Source of the DNA: CADEED01 sp020442965 | GTDB lineage: Bacteria; Pseudomonadota; Gammaproteobacteria; Steroidobacterales; Steroidobacteraceae | Direction of reading: 5' to 3' | NCBI GenBank assembly: GCA_041395525.1 | Contig: JAWLAH010000012.1 | Span: forward strand, 22,332 to 86,331 | Length of the DNA stretch: 64,000 nt | In this document: in pieces, positions 42,979-50,841 of the stretch | Layout of the letters: every line of letters begins with the position of its first letter | How positions within the stretch are numbered: the stretch's first letter is position 1 | Translations under genes and position numbers: made by a program | The notes under the pieces: model-generated | What the model was told of the DNA's origin: nothing | What the model saw: the letters and a program-made list of their open reading frames with translations, nothing else | Databases searched by the model: none

Positions 42979-44133
42979 ATGGCAAAATCGAGAAATTTAC
43001 TGTTGTTAGTGGTTACTACGACGCTGCTGAGCGCGTGTATGGAAGATGTTGCGACCAACCAGAACCTCGACAGCTTGTCGGTCGCACCGGCGGCTGCCGC
43101 GTCCACCCCAACGCCGCAGCCACCTGCGCCGGTACCCGATCCAACTCCGCCGGTCGTGACACCGCCAGTACCGCAACCACCCGTGTCGCCGCCCGCGCCG
43201 ACGCCGACGCCAACGCCGCCGGTCGTGACCCCACCCGCACCGACGCCCCCTGCCCCGGCGCCTGATCCAGTGCCCCCGACGCCGACGCCACCGCAGAACC
43301 GAGCGCCGACGATCACAGGAACGCCCGCCACGCAAATCACCGTGGGGTCAGCCTATAGCTTCATACCGAGCGCCGCCGACGCCGACCGTGATCGACTCAC
43401 ATTCGCGATCGTCAACAAGCCCTCTTGGGCAAGCTTCAATACCGCATCGGGTGCGCTCACCGGCACGCCTGCCGCGGCCGATGTCGCCGTGACTCGTGGC
43501 ATCGTCATCGCGGTGTCGGATGGCAAAGCGAGCAAATCGCTACCGGCTTTCGATCTGACCGTGAACGCCGCGTCGTCTCCGGCTCCAGCGAACCGACCAC
43601 CGACGATCTCGGGCACTCCCGCAACCCAAGTGACGCAAGGCTCCGCGTACAACTTCGTCGCGTCCGCGGCTGACGCCGATGGCGACACACTTACATTCTC
43701 GATTGTGAACAAGCCGGCCTGGGCCACGTTCAGTACCTCGTCTGGAGCGCTCACCGGCACGCCTGGAGCCAGCAACGTCGGGATAACGCGCGGTATCGTC
43801 ATCTCCGTCACCGACGGGACCGATCGCGTCTCCTTGCCGGCGTTCGACCTCACGGTGAACGCCCAGCCAGCGCGCAATGTGACCGTCTCTTGGGTCACTC
43901 CCACGGTCAATGCTGACGGCACGCCGCTCAGCGATCTGGCCGGATTTTATGTCCGCTACGGTACTGCATCGCTGAGCTATTCATCCTCGATCCGCATCGA
44001 TGACCCGAGCGTCGGAAACTATGTCGTACAGGGACTCAACGCGGGTCAGACTTACTACTTTACGGTTGCGGCATTCGACACGGCGGGCAATACGGGCGCG
44101 AATGGTGCCGAAGCCAGTAAGCTAGTTCAGTAA
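42979..44133 (+). CDS. Lipoprotein with proline-rich linker, two Ig-like (He_PIG) repeats and an Fn3-like domain
   Basis: The protein has 384 residues. The signal peptide MAKSRNLLLLVVTTTLLSAC carries the lipidated Cys at residue 20. A Pro/Thr-rich linker spans about 44-106 and could cross the cell wall or reach from the membrane. Two near-identical 91-residue units follow at 107-197 and 205-295, each with TGTPATQ-like GTPATQ, SAADAD, LTF-x-IVNKP and SGALTGTP motifs, the putative-Ig (He_PIG) fold. The end (about 296-384) is Fn3-like: FYVRYGTASLSYSS, then LNAGQTYYFTVAAFDTAGN. It is a cell-surface adhesin- or matrix-type protein and the first of three co-directional exported proteins. It has a CRP-like site upstream. 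Confidence 0.85.
   Translation: MAKSRNLLLLVVTTTLLSACMEDVATNQNLDSLSVAPAAAASTPTPQPPAPVPDPTPPVVTPPVPQPPVSPPAPTPTPTPPVVTPPAPTPPAPAPDPVPPTPTPPQNRAPTITGTPATQITVGSAYSFIPSAADADRDRLTFAIVNKPSWASFNTASGALTGTPAAADVAVTRGIVIAVSDGKASKSLPAFDLTVNAASSPAPANRPPTISGTPATQVTQGSAYNFVASAADADGDTLTFSIVNKPAWATFSTSSGALTGTPGASNVGITRGIVISVTDGTDRVSLPAFDLTVNAQPARNVTVSWVTPTVNADGTPLSDLAGFYVRYGTASLSYSSSIRIDDPSVGNYVVQGLNAGQTYYFTVAAFDTAGNTGANGAEASKLVQ
43297..43863 (+). repeat. Tandem Ig-like domain duplication within the lipoprotein gene
   Basis: Two 273-base units (43297-43569 and 43591-43863) encode the two He_PIG domains, separated by a short Ser/Pro/Ala linker. The protein copies agree at most positions, for example GSAY-x-F, SAADAD, GALTGTP, TRGIVI and LPAFDLTVNA, which points to a relatively recent internal duplication. 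Confidence 0.85.
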
Positions 44134-44169
44134 TGCGCCGCTTTCGACCACCCGGGGACCAGACTGAAT

Positions 44170-45327
44170 ATGTATAAATCGTTTACGCGCACGGCGGCGC
44201 TAGTAGTGCTTGCAACAGGCTTCTTGGCCGCCGCGAATGTCGGGGCGGCAGTTCCAACGGCGCCAGGTTGGTACGCACTGCCCAATACCAAGCTGCGCTC
44301 GGTTTGCGCGGCTGAACACGGTTTTCCACAAGTGGAAGGTGCGGTGGGCTGCCGTGGGATTACTTATGCGTGGAGCGGCGGCGCGTTCGACAGCCGCCGC
44401 AACCGCCTGATTATCTTTGGCGGCGGGCATAACGACTACTATGGCAACGAAATCTACGCAGTCAATATTGGCAATGCAAGCGTCCAACGACTGACCGACC
44501 CGGGTCTGCCTATCGCAACTTCGTGTGTCGAATCGATCGCCGGCGGTACACAGCCAAATAGTCGTCATACTTACGACGGTGTCGAGTACATCGCTAGCGT
44601 CGACAAGTTGTTTGTGTTCGGCGGTTCGCTGGCCTGCGCTGGCGGCTACCACGGTGGCGACACCTGGACATTCGACTTCGGCACGATGCGCTGGCAGAAC
44701 ATGCAGCCGTCAGGTCCGCAGCCGCAAAAGGAAGTGGGCATCCTGACCGCTTACGATCCCAATACCGGGCTCGTTTTCCTGCACGACCGGCGCTTTCTGT
44801 TTTCTTACAACCCCTCGACCAACGCCTATACGCAGCTAACGACCCAGAACGCCTATCTGGGCTACCACATGGCCGCCACGATCGATCCGGTGCGCAAGAA
44901 ATTTGTCATCGTCGGCTACAACAGCGGCCAGGGTCGCGGCAGCGTGTACTCCTATGACATCACGCCCGGTGGCTCGTACGCCTACTCTGAGGTGTCTACC
45001 TCGGGCGCCACCGGTGCCGTGGGTGCATACTATCCAGGCCTTGCCTTCGATCCGACGACTAACAAGATTGTCGCGTGGACGGAGAATCAGCCGAACACGG
45101 TTTACAGCCTCGACATTGGTACGCGGCAGTGGACCTCGGTGAGTTTCTCGGGCGGGCCAGCGCCTACCGGCAACGGTACACATGGTCGCTGGCAGTATTC
45201 GGCGGCCTCCGGCGTATTCGTTCTAGCTAATAAGGTGGACGACGACGTGATGGTGTTCCGCGCCGGTTCGGCACCACCGCCAGATACGATACCGCCGGGG
45301 CAAGTACAAGGCGTCCGGCTGCAGTGA
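44170..45327 (+). CDS. Secreted Kelch-type beta-propeller protein
   Basis: The protein has 385 residues and a signal peptide (MYKSFTRTAALVVLATGFLAA, cleavage near VGAA). Kelch-like blades are visible: RLIIFGGGHNDYYGNEIYAVN, KLFVFGGSLACAGGYHGGDTW and TWTFDFGTMRWQNM, with further blades toward the end (KFVIVGYNSGQGRGSVYSYD, KIVAWTENQPNTVYSLD). Such propellers include galactose-oxidase and sialic-acid-mutarotase relatives; no copper ligands can be assigned here. It ends PPPDTIPPGQVQGVRLQ, a tail shared in form with the next protein. It follows the lipoprotein after 36 bases and shares the bases GTGATG region with the next gene. Confidence 0.8.
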   Translation: MYKSFTRTAALVVLATGFLAAANVGAAVPTAPGWYALPNTKLRSVCAAEHGFPQVEGAVGCRGITYAWSGGAFDSRRNRLIIFGGGHNDYYGNEIYAVNIGNASVQRLTDPGLPIATSCVESIAGGTQPNSRHTYDGVEYIASVDKLFVFGGSLACAGGYHGGDTWTFDFGTMRWQNMQPSGPQPQKEVGILTAYDPNTGLVFLHDRRFLFSYNPSTNAYTQLTTQNAYLGYHMAATIDPVRKKFVIVGYNSGQGRGSVYSYDITPGGSYAYSEVSTSGATGAVGAYYPGLAFDPTTNKIVAWTENQPNTVYSLDIGTRQWTSVSFSGGPAPTGNGTHGRWQYSAASGVFVLANKVDDDVMVFRAGSAPPPDTIPPGQVQGVRLQ

Positions 45328-46394
45328 TGCGCCCGCAAGCTATGGAATACAAATCAATGATCAGCCAACTTCGCCAATGTTTCGTCAGCGGGAGCGCCGT
45401 GGCGGTGTTGGCCACGCTGTGCCTGTCGCCGGCACTCGCCGCCACACCCGAGCAGGACTTCGCGGCGCGCTGCGCCGCAGCGGGCGTCGTCAAGTGCGTC
45501 GGCTTCGATAACACCACCACCGATATCGTGCGCGGCCAGAACCTCTCGGCCGACGGCCAGGGCCAGTACCGCGCCCGACTCGATCAGTCGATGAAGGCCT
45601 CCGGGGCCGGATCCCTGGTGTTCGAACTGCCGCCGCCACCGCACGCGGGCGCCAACATCGCCGGCAACTGGTACACCACCGGTCCCACCGGCATGGGCGC
45701 CATGTTCAGCGAGAACTCCACGTTCTACGTGCAGTTTCGCATGCGTCTGTCGCCCGAAATGCTCAACAACAGCTGGGATTCATTCTGGAAGACCATCCTG
45801 TTTCACTACAACACCCAGACCTGCGGCAGCATCGAGCTCGCCACCGTCAACCAGTACCTCTCGGGTCGGCCCTTCATGTACACCGACTGTGGCGCGCGCC
45901 ACATGACCACGACCCTCGACGGCTCGCGCCCCACCATGGACACGCCGCTCTTGCTGCAGCAGGGCGACTTCAAGTGCCAGTACGGCCAGGTCAATGCACA
46001 GACCTGCCTGTTCTTTGTCCCCAACGAGTGGGTCACCTTCTACTACAAGGTCCACGTCGGCACCTGGGATCAGCCGAACAGCATGATCGAGGCCTGGATC
46101 AGCCGCGAAGGCTCGAGCCAATACCAGCAGTGGATTCGGGTGCCGAACTTCTCGCTCAGCTGCAACACCGATCCGTGTTCGCAGCAGCCCGGCAAGAGCC
46201 AGGGCTACAACAATCTCACCATCACACCGTACATGACCTCGCTCAGTCCGAGTTCGGGTAAAGCCGGTGTGGTGTCGCGCATCTGGTTCGACGAGCTGAT
46301 CGTCTCGACCCAGCCGATCGCAGCCCCCGGTGCCGGTGTCGCCGTCGCCGATACCCTGCCGCCCGCCGCACCTACCGGTATCCGCGCTCAGTAG
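45327..46394 (+). CDS. Secreted concanavalin-like / polysaccharide-lyase-like protein
   Basis: The protein has 355 residues with a signal peptide (core VSGSAVAVLATLCLSPALAA). The body is beta-rich with paired cysteines and the pattern NSTFYVQFRMRLSPEM, SWDSFWKTILFHYN, NEWVTFYYKVHVGTWD and MIEAWISREGSSQYQQW, as in jelly-roll lectins and polysaccharide lyases; catalytic residues cannot be named. It ends ADTLPPAAPTGIRAQ, similar to the Kelch protein's tail. The ATG at 45327 overlaps the Kelch stop (TGATG); ATGs at 45342 and 45357 are alternatives. Codon use is more strongly C/G-ending than in its neighbours, which hints at transfer or strong expression. Confidence 0.72.
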   Translation: MRPQAMEYKSMISQLRQCFVSGSAVAVLATLCLSPALAATPEQDFAARCAAAGVVKCVGFDNTTTDIVRGQNLSADGQGQYRARLDQSMKASGAGSLVFELPPPPHAGANIAGNWYTTGPTGMGAMFSENSTFYVQFRMRLSPEMLNNSWDSFWKTILFHYNTQTCGSIELATVNQYLSGRPFMYTDCGARHMTTTLDGSRPTMDTPLLLQQGDFKCQYGQVNAQTCLFFVPNEWVTFYYKVHVGTWDQPNSMIEAWISREGSSQYQQWIRVPNFSLSCNTDPCSQQPGKSQGYNNLTITPYMTSLSPSSGKAGVVSRIWFDELIVSTQPIAAPGAGVAVADTLPPAAPTGIRAQ

Positions 46395-46422
46395 GTAGCT
46401 ACCGGTGTCGATCTGCGGGCAA

Positions 46423-46445
46423 CTCGTTAGGCGTGATCAACCTAA
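46423..46445. terminator. Hairpin between convergent lyase-like and purL genes
   Basis: CGTTAGG and CCTAACG pair perfectly around a nine-base loop that contains the purL stop codon. It lies 28 bases after the stop of the lyase-like gene. It may end transcription from both sides, although no T-tract follows on either strand. Confidence 0.4.
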
Positions 46446-49400
46446 CGATCGTCGCGCATTCACGAAGATGCGCTGCCAGCCGCTCGCCTCGCCGGCACCG
46501 TCGGGCCGCCACGAGTTTTGCACATACCGGAATGATCGCTCCGGATGCGGCATGATGCTCGTGACGCGCCCGCTGTCGCTACTGATGGCGGCGATACCAT
46601 CCGGTGAACCATTGGGGTTTGCCGGATAGCATGTTGCAGCGGAGCGATCCGCGTTGATATATCGAACCGCGGTCAAATTCAAACGGCTGAACGCCTGCGC
46701 TGCGGCGTCGCTCGAGAACTCCGCTCGACCCTCACCGTGTGAGACGGCGATCGGTAACACCGAGCCTGCCATGCCATCAAAAAACAGCGATGGCGACCGC
46801 GCGACTTCCACGAGCGCAAAGCGTGCTTCGAACTGCTCGCTCCGATTGCGCACGAAGCGCGGCCAATGCTGTGCGCCGGGAATCAACTCAGCGAGCGCGG
46901 CGAACATCTGACACCCGTTGCAGACCCCGAGCGCAAAGGAATCGGAACGCTCAAAAAACTCAGCGAACTGCTCGCGTGCGCGAGAGTTGAAGAGAATCGA
47001 CTTTGCCCAACCTTCCCCGGCTCCCAGGACGTCACCGTAAGAGAAGCCACCGCAGGCGATCAAACCGGCGTAGTTCTCGAGCGATTCGCGCCCGGCGAGC
47101 ACGTCGGTCATATGTACATCGTGCGGTTCAAAGCCGACACGATCGAGTACCGCCGCCATTTCGATCTGGCTATTGACGCCCTGTTCGCGCAACACCGCCA
47201 CGCGCGGTCGCGCTCCTGTCACGATGCTTGCCGCAGCCGGCACCTCGTCCGGGTCGAATGTCAGCGCCACGTACAAACCTGGCTCGTTCACGTCGCAATC
47301 CGCCGCGAATTCCTCGCGCGCGCAGTCCGGATCGTCCCGCAACTCCCGCATGCGCAGCGATGTCTCAGACCAAGCGGCCCGCAGCTCTGCCCAGGGCTCA
47401 TCGAACCGAAAATCATCGACTCGGATCCGCACGCGCATATCACGGGTGGCTGCACCAAGGACATGCACGAGATCACCGAGCCCGTGATCGGCCAGCACCC
47501 TCAGGACAGCATCCCGATCGCTGGCCGCGACCTGCAACACGACGCCCAGTTCCTCATTGAATAGACAGCCCACGGTTTCGTTAGCACCCGCAGGCAGTTG
47601 AACGTCGATGCCGCAATGGCCCGCGAACGCCATCTCGACGAGCGTCGTGAGTATCCCGCCGTCGGACCGATCATGGTATGCGAGTATCTGCGGTCCTGCG
47701 CGCCGCAGTTCCGCGAGTGCTGCGGTGAGCTGCGTGAGACGGCCCGGATCGATGAGGTCTGGCACGGTCGCACCCAATTGGCCATGCACCTGCGCGAGAA
47801 TCGACCCGCCGAGGCGGTTCTGGCCACCTCCCAAATCGACTAACAAAATAGTGTTAGTGGAAATATCCGTTCGAAGTTGCGGCGTCCAGGTGCGGCGAAC
47901 ATCGGCGACCGGTGCGAACGCCGATACGATCAATGACACCGGCGACACGACCGAGTTCGACGCAGAACCCTTGGTCCAGTTCGTGCGCATCGACAATGAA
48001 TCCTTGCCGACGGGAATGGCGATACCCAACGCTGGGCACAGTTCTTCACCCACGGCGCGCACTGTCGCGTACAGCGCGGCGTCCTCGCCAGGCTCCCCAC
48101 AGGCCGCCATCCAGTTGGCGGACAGCCGTACGTCTCGCAGCGAACGGATATCCGCGGCCAGAATATTGGTGATCGCCTCACCGACCGCCATCCGTCCGGA
48201 CGCGGGCGGGTCGAGCACCGCGAGGGGCGTTCGCTCACCCATGGCCATCGCTTCACCCGCGTAGCCGTGGTAGTCCGCAACGGTCACTGCGACATCTGCG
48301 ACCGGGACCTGCCACGGCCCAACCATCTGGTCACGACTGACCATGCCACCCACTGTGCGATCACCGATCGTGATCAAGAAGCCCTTGTCGGCAACCGCCG
48401 GATGGCGCAACACGCGATAGGCGGCGGCGCGCACGTCGATGGCGTCCATGGACAGCGCAGCGGCCGAACGAGGCAAGGTACCAACGTCGCGTTGCATCTT
48501 CGGCGCCTTGCCTAACAATACTTCGAGCGGCATGTCGACTACGCGGCCGCCGAGCAAGCTGTCCTCGACCACCAATTGCCCGCTGTCATCGAGCGTCCCG
48601 ACGACAGCAAACGGGCAGCGCTCCCGCGCCGCAAGCGCCGCAAACTCCTCGATTCGATCGTCCGCGAGCACCAGTACGTAGCGCTCCTGCGATTCGTTGC
48701 ACCAGATCTCCATCGGCGACATGCCCGGTTCATCATTTGGAATTGCGCGCAGATCGATTCGCGCGCCGCGGCCCGGCGTGTGGGCAACCGCTTCCGGCAC
48801 GGCGTTCGAGAGACCACCCGCGCCAACGTCGTGAATCAGCAGGATGGGGTTGTCTGCTCCCTGCGCCCAACAGCGATCGATCACTTCCTGCGCGCGGCGT
48901 TGGATCTCCGGATTGCCGCGCTGCACCGAGGCGAAGTCAAGCGCGGCGCTCGAGGCACCGCTGCCCACCGACGAGGCAGCACCGCCGCCCAAGCCTATGA
49001 GCATGGCCGGCCCGCCCAACACGATGATGCGGGCACCCGGTGGGATCTCACTCTTCTCGACATGTTCGCGGCGAATATTCCCAAGCCCGCCGGCGATCAT
49101 GATCGGCTTGTGATAGCCCCAGGCGCGCGCCCCATCCTCGCCCGCCGGCTCGGCGCCGGTAGACTGACAGCCATACTCGAAGGCACGGAAATAGCCGCAG
49201 ATGTTAGGTCGCCCGAATTCGTTATTGAAGGCCGCTGCGCCGATCGGCCCATCGAGCATGATCTCGAGCGCCGAGGCAATACGGTTCGGTCGGCCGATCG
49301 AGTTTTCCCAGGGCTGCTCAAACCCCGGTATCCGCAAGCTCGAAACCGAAAATCCTGTTAGCCCCGCCTTTGGTCGCGCGCCGCGCCCCGTGGCGCCTTC

Positions 49401-50381
49401 GTCGCGGATCTCGCCACCAGAGCCGGTCGCAGCACCGGCAAATGGCGAGATCGCGGTGGGATGGTTGTGAGTCTCCACCTTCATCAGAATATCGACTGGT
49501 TCTTCGCTGGCGTGATAGGTGCCGGAGGCAGGATCAGAAAAGTAGCGTTGCGCGAACGCGCCTTCGATGACCGCGGCGTTGTCGCGATAGGCCGAGAGAA
49601 CTCCCGCGGGATTCTGCGCGTGCGTATTGCGGATCATTGCGAACAGCGACTTTGGCTGCCGTACGCCATCGACAACGAAGTCCGCGTTGAAGATCTTGTG
49701 GCGGCAGTGTTCGGAATTCGCCTGCGCGAACATCATCAATTCGACGTCGGTTGGATCGCGCCCAAAGCGAATGTAGGCCGCTAACAGGTAGTCGATTTCA
49801 TCATCGGAGAGCGCGAGACCCATCTCACGGTTGGCCGCTGCCAGCGCGTCACGGCCGCCGGCCAGTGCCACTATCGTGAGCGGCCGCGGCGTGTGCGCTG
49901 CGAACAATTGCGCCACGTCGTGCAAGTCGAACAGGACGGTCTCGGTCATCCGATCGAAAAGCAGTGGCGCCAGATTCGTCAGCGATTGTGCGGTCGGCCG
50001 CGCAGTCGACGCTGCAAAGGTCAGATGGAACTGCGTGCCGCGCTCGATGCGCTGAACGGCGTTGAGGCCGCAGACGTGAGCGATGTCGGTTGCCTTACTC
50101 GACCACGGAGAAATGGTACCGGGTCGCGGCACTACCCAGACGCTTGCGGAATTGCCTCGGTCTGCGGGAATGCTGGCGCCCGCCACCTCGCGCGGTCCAT
50201 AGCGCAACACGCGTTCGAGTACTGCACGCTCACCGTCATCCAGAGCGCGCTCCGTTGCAACGAAATGAACGAACTGCGCGTGCACGGCGACGAGTTGTCG
50301 ATCGACGGCCGTCAACCTTGCGTGCAACTTGGCACGTCGAAACGGGGGCAGTGCCGACCCACCTGGAATGTCGAGCAACAC
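46437..50381 (-). CDS. purL: Phosphoribosylformylglycinamidine synthase
   Basis: The protein has 1314 residues, the usual size for the large single-chain PurL of gamma- and betaproteobacteria. It makes FGAM from FGAR, glutamine and ATP in purine synthesis. The N-terminal PurS-like domain is followed by VPRPGTISPWSSKATDIAH; the synthetase core has MFAQANSEHCRHKIFNA, METHNHP-like KVETHNHPTAISPFAGAATG, and CNESQERYVLVL; the C-terminal glutaminase has FSYGDVLGAGEGWAKSIL and the nucleophile Cys in ALGVCNGCQMF, with late HGEGRAEF and MPHPERSFR supplying His/Glu. The start is GTG at 50381, six bases after the DUF1820 stop, so the two are co-transcribed. Confidence 0.97.
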   Translation of the reverse strand: MLLDIPGGSALPPFRRAKLHARLTAVDRQLVAVHAQFVHFVATERALDDGERAVLERVLRYGPREVAGASIPADRGNSASVWVVPRPGTISPWSSKATDIAHVCGLNAVQRIERGTQFHLTFAASTARPTAQSLTNLAPLLFDRMTETVLFDLHDVAQLFAAHTPRPLTIVALAGGRDALAAANREMGLALSDDEIDYLLAAYIRFGRDPTDVELMMFAQANSEHCRHKIFNADFVVDGVRQPKSLFAMIRNTHAQNPAGVLSAYRDNAAVIEGAFAQRYFSDPASGTYHASEEPVDILMKVETHNHPTAISPFAGAATGSGGEIRDEGATGRGARPKAGLTGFSVSSLRIPGFEQPWENSIGRPNRIASALEIMLDGPIGAAAFNNEFGRPNICGYFRAFEYGCQSTGAEPAGEDGARAWGYHKPIMIAGGLGNIRREHVEKSEIPPGARIIVLGGPAMLIGLGGGAASSVGSGASSAALDFASVQRGNPEIQRRAQEVIDRCWAQGADNPILLIHDVGAGGLSNAVPEAVAHTPGRGARIDLRAIPNDEPGMSPMEIWCNESQERYVLVLADDRIEEFAALAARERCPFAVVGTLDDSGQLVVEDSLLGGRVVDMPLEVLLGKAPKMQRDVGTLPRSAAALSMDAIDVRAAAYRVLRHPAVADKGFLITIGDRTVGGMVSRDQMVGPWQVPVADVAVTVADYHGYAGEAMAMGERTPLAVLDPPASGRMAVGEAITNILAADIRSLRDVRLSANWMAACGEPGEDAALYATVRAVGEELCPALGIAIPVGKDSLSMRTNWTKGSASNSVVSPVSLIVSAFAPVADVRRTWTPQLRTDISTNTILLVDLGGGQNRLGGSILAQVHGQLGATVPDLIDPGRLTQLTAALAELRRAGPQILAYHDRSDGGILTTLVEMAFAGHCGIDVQLPAGANETVGCLFNEELGVVLQVAASDRDAVLRVLADHGLGDLVHVLGAATRDMRVRIRVDDFRFDEPWAELRAAWSETSLRMRELRDDPDCAREEFAADCDVNEPGLYVALTFDPDEVPAAASIVTGARPRVAVLREQGVNSQIEMAAVLDRVGFEPHDVHMTDVLAGRESLENYAGLIACGGFSYGDVLGAGEGWAKSILFNSRAREQFAEFFERSDSFALGVCNGCQMFAALAELIPGAQHWPRFVRNRSEQFEARFALVEVARSPSLFFDGMAGSVLPIAVSHGEGRAEFSSDAAAQAFSRLNLTAVRYINADRSAATCYPANPNGSPDGIAAISSDSGRVTSIMPHPERSFRYVQNSWRPDGAGEASGWQRIFVNARRSLG

Positions 50382-50387
50382 TGTTCG

Positions 50388-50756
50388 TCAGTTCTTCTTG
50401 GAGCCGCCGCCCGATCCCGGCCCGGACGGTCCACCGTTCGACGGAAACATAGGCATGCCCGGAAACGACGAGACGTTGGTCCCCTCGAGCGCGACGATTT
50501 TGCTGACGCCCTGCTTCTTGACCTCGTCGATCCGCACAACCGAGTGCATCGGCAGATAAGTGCGCTTGACGCCGGAAAACTCGCTCTTGATGCGCTCCTC
50601 GCCGGGATCAAGGAGCACCGTGGTGCGCTCGCCAAAAATCAGTTCCTCGACCTCAATGAAGCCAAACAGGCTCCCGTGGCTCACTTTGCGGGCGTAAATC
50701 TCGTAAACCTTGCCCTGATTGATGAACTGGATCTTGAAAATGTGACTGGCTGCCAT
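50388..50756 (-). CDS. DUF1820 family protein
   Basis: The protein has 122 residues and is soluble. It matches the DUF1820 pattern: IFKIQFINQGKVYEIYARKV, then LFGFIEVEELIFGERTTVLLDPGEERIKSEFSGVKRTYLPMHSVVRIDEV (read in parts). The tail from about residue 100 is Gly/Ser/Pro-rich and disordered. The function of the family is unknown; it is common in gammaproteobacteria. It sits immediately upstream of purL and is divergent from the FHA gene. No promoter is resolved in the 85-base divergent gap. Confidence 0.88.
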   Translation of the reverse strand: MAASHIFKIQFINQGKVYEIYARKVSHGSLFGFIEVEELIFGERTTVLLDPGEERIKSEFSGVKRTYLPMHSVVRIDEVKKQGVSKIVALEGTNVSSFPGMPMFPSNGGPSGPGSGGGSKKN

Positions 50757-50841
50757 AGGATCCGAGGCCTTGATTGCTATTTTACCGTCTCATTATACGG
50801 GCGACTGCGGGCAAGCCGGACAGCCCGCGAGGGACTATTTC

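Noticed and set aside
43090..43300. Repeating CCGACGCC/CCGCC pattern that resembles a tandem repeat array.
   Set aside because: It is low-complexity coding DNA for the Pro/Thr-rich linker of the lipoprotein, with irregular units.
44170..46394. Possible PEP-CTERM sorting substrates among the secreted proteins.
   Set aside because: Their C-termini lack a P-E-P motif, a membrane helix and a basic tail.
46866..47564. Open frame of 232 codons opposite purL.
   Set aside because: Shadow of the purL glutaminase and synthetase coding sequence.
47839..47858. Perfect seven-base hairpin ACTAACA-N6-TGTTAGT.
   Set aside because: It lies in the middle of the purL coding region, encodes conserved residues, and has no reason to act as a signal.
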